The notes under the pieces were generated by a model. The model did no database searches and was not told the origin of the DNA. It saw only the letters and a list, made by a program, of their open reading frames with translations. Made by a program: the position numbers and the translations under genes. A stretch of 64,000 nucleotides of DNA from Iris pallida (Eukaryota > Streptophyta > Magnoliopsida > Asparagales > Iridaceae). Of this stretch, positions 61,457-64,000 are shown in pieces; positions within the stretch are counted from its first letter, which is position 1; each line of letters starts with the position of its first letter. The stretch lies in contig JANAVB010033216.1 of the NCBI GenBank assembly GCA_029216955.1, positions 11,262,123 through 11,326,122 on the forward strand, read 5' to 3'.

Positions 61457-64000
61457 CAGAGACTGTCTTATCCTCATAGTCGAGGGTAAAGACATTCGCT
61501 TTGATCATGCGTTGGATATAGTTTTCCAATATGTAGCAGTCTCGTATTGCATGTCCGATGAACCGATGATAGTGACAGTACTTTGGATCGCCAACTATAT
61601 CTACCTCATCGGGGCTCTTAGGATCAGGCAATTTGATCTTATCGCCTTGCATAAGTATTTCGAAGAGTTGTAGGGTGTCCTCATCGTTAAATGAGTAGAC
61701 CTTCTTTTGTCGGGTGTCGTTGGTAGCTTCTGAATGGGTGTTGGCACACCCTTGGAAACGTTGGCATGCTTGTTTCCCTATTAATTCGTGTCCGACATTA
61801 TTGATATTGGAAGGCATTTTCCTTTGTCGTCCAAAGTAGAAAAACTAACCCTAGAAGACGAGCATCTCTAGCCTTCGTTTTAGTGCTGTCAGTACCGATA
61901 ATGAAGGCGGTCTAGTCCGTCTATTGAACGGAGTCGACCCAAAGTTTGATTATCGACAACAAGTTCTTGCGGCAAGAGTCCATCATCATAGGCTCAGGGA
62001 TACCAGAAGGTAATCTTAAAGCTGCCTGGCGAAAGCGTTCAATGTAAGCTCGGACTGGTTCTTTCACTTTCTGAGTGATATCTATGAGAGAGGACATCGT
62101 CATGTCTATTCCTTCCTCGTAGAACCGGGAGAGAGAAATACCCTTCAGGTCCTTGAAAGAGGATATGCAATTATCATGAAGGCTACAGAACCATTCATAA
62201 GCTACTCCCTTCAATGACCCGATGAATAAGCTTGTGAGCAAGGGATTATCCTCTGGCAAGTGCCCGTCTTGGAGGCAAAGTATGTTAGATATCGACGGGG
62301 TGACTCTTTTTCGTCGAATGGAGTCAGCGTTTGTTGATTATACTTGGGTGGGTAAACCATATTCTTCTATTCAGGGCGATAAGGTTGCCTAATCCCGAGC
62401 TTCTAGAGCTCTTCTTGTTTGTCTTTAGCCTCTACGCGAGTGCATAGATCCTTCACAAGCTCAAACAACTCCTCGGTCGATGAATGAGTGAATAATCGAG
62501 GTAGAGTATGATTATCCGTTCCTGAATGGACATGCTGGGGTGGCATATTTGACTATCCTTTGGTTCCTGGGATGGGGCTCACAGATGTAGGAGCCCTTGT
62601 CGGAGGTTGGGCAGCCAAACTAGTCCTGATGTCCAGTACGACCTGTTTCAAGGCTTGCATGGAGGAGGTGAGAGTTTGAAGCCCCGTTTCCAAGGTGTCA
62701 ATGTATTATAGGAGACTTGAATTTGAGGTGTCCCCATCGTCTTTATTTGTACCCCTTATCATGTAGACAGGCATGATGTTGGATGAGGTGGACGGAACCC
62801 TAGACCTTTCACTTTCGGCCTCATTGTCGTATGGGAAGGTTGACATCAAAGTCTTTTCCTCTAAGTCCCAGAGTTGGCTACCCCCAGCTGTATCAGTATA
62901 CGTTCCTTGATAGATGTCATCTTCCTGAAACGAGGGATTGTTGTGAATGACTGGGGGATTGATAACCCCAGCTTGTGAGGTGGATAATAAAATCATCCTC
63001 CCCGAGGAAGACTTGCTTTTTGGAACGGGTGTGCTAGAACACCCCGGGGTTGGGTACTGCTAACCTGCTGCCTCTGGGCCAGTTTTTGGATGCACTAGCC
63101 GAGATCAGAGGGTTACAAGTCTTATTATTCCTCTTGACAGCAGCAGAATTCGAAGTAGCATGGCACGAAACTGGGAGTTCTTTATCGTCTTCAATTGGCA
63201 CCTTTTTTTCGAGAAGACGTTTGATAGGTGTAGCAGGTTACAGTCATTGAAATACAGACTGCCTTGGTGGTAGGGCCATTATTTTACAATAGCAGCAGTT
63301 GATGGTGATACTAGCACAAGTATGCCCAACGGGAGGTGTATTGTGCATAGTATTTATCTTTCTTGCTTTACGTTTGTGACTGATCACAATATGTAAATCA
63401 TGTAGGGGTCTATATTCACACCTACATCATGCGCACGGCCAAGAATTGCGCATGAGTGTGATTGAGGACTGTGAACCCCCGACCCATTCCTGGAGCATAG
63501 AATGCACCCGAGTCATCAGTAGGGATTGGTTGTGAGATGGGCCTACTACATGTATGTAGTCAAACTGAGCACATGGGCTTGTCATCATAATATTTGCCCC
63601 TGGCTTAGTTCACATGCATGATCTGCACCCAAATGACAGAGGGCATCGAGGACTGACTCAATCTGGGTACAGAAGAACCTAAGTCAGTCGGATACAGCAT
63701 ACCATCAGCCATATGCGTGACTATCAGCGCACGTTTCTGGCTTACTGTCAGCATAGCACAATAGACGTGTACTGCTAGTACTGCCTTGGATTTTTTTACA
63801 CTAGCCCACAAAGGTTCGTAGTATTCATGGTCCAACTTCTCCTTACCAAGATGGCAAGTGATTCTATCAAAGACAAAGGGCTTTTCCGACGCAGAAGCTC
63901 TCTATACCGGATGATGTATGCGCCCTTGTTCTTCTTGTGTAGTGCCCTTGACTTGGTATGGGTGGATTGGGATTGGTGCTCAGCACCTCGCTTACCACAC
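61457..64000 (-). pseudogene. gag: Element A: Tat-lineage gag, 5' portion
   Basis: Read from 64000 downward it follows element G's gag from about residue 480 on. It shows a VFDRIT block with KLDHEYYEPLWASV (about 63870-63800), a helical linker (62700-63000), and the capsid-like core (62259-61921; DNPLLTSLFIGSLKGVAYEW, then SRFYEEGIDMTMSSL). The variant knuckle C-x2-H-x4-H-x4-C is at about 61590-61550 (CHYHRFIGHAIRDC), and the block ends DYEDKTVSV at the insertion point of B. Stops and frameshifts lie between the blocks. The N-terminus and 5' LTR are beyond the window; the protease half is at 1-1688. Confidence 0.8.

Overview
The window reads as a plant nuclear genome, most likely a eudicot with a large repeat-rich genome. 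The evidence is the set of plant-specific LTR-retrotransposon lineages present: a Tekay chromovirus, a Tat-lineage Ty3/gypsy element with a second (archaeal-type) RNase H, and a Sirevirus-like Ty1/copia element. I found no host gene, rRNA, tRNA or CRISPR array. Essentially all 64 kb is explained as retrotransposons inserted inside one another.

Layout, from outside in. Element A (Tat lineage, minus strand) runs off both ends of the window. Its gag is at 61457-64000 and its protease region at 1-1688, and the two halves fit in frame across a 5-bp target-site duplication (CGGAG/CAGAG). A is split by B (1689-61456), which looks like a solo LTR of about 5.3 kb once its own insertions are removed. 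Into B went (i) C (3319-14210, minus strand, TSD CTCCT), a Tekay chromovirus with two 3.0-kb LTRs; (ii) a cytosine-rich island of unknown nature bracketed by (TA)n arrays (14557-16048); and (iii) F (17080-60624, plus strand, TSD GTGGG), a decayed Sirevirus-like copia element of about 9.5 kb. F's 5' LTR was split by D (17288-34630, TSD TATTG/TACTG), a three-LTR tandem of a gag-only element. D's second internal copy was split by E (25089-31779, minus strand, TSD TTGAC), a non-coding LTR element. F's RNase H was split by G (40048-56753, plus strand, TSD TGGAT), the youngest-looking element.

G is the most informative part. It is a 16.7-kb Tat element with 924-bp LTRs, an 1825-codon gag-protease frame beginning inside a tRNA-Arg-type primer-binding site, and a pol frame (RT, RNase H, archaeal-type RNase H, integrase). 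A 6-kb 3' region is occupied almost entirely by genes on the opposite strand. One of these (50847-55568) is a four-exon gene of about 1395 codons with its own TATA box, a plant-mobile-domain-like core and a C-terminal coiled coil. The other (49909-50229) is a small gene with its own TATA box beneath an array of about 12 hairpin-forming repeats. Both are transcribed toward pol.

LTR divergence judged by eye falls with nesting depth (roughly 13% for part of F, roughly 3-4% for G), which agrees with the insertion order from the target-site duplications. Premature stops are mostly of the kind that C-to-T or G-to-A changes produce. Coordinates of LTR ends and TSDs were read directly. Lineage names rest on motif recognition, and no database search was possible.
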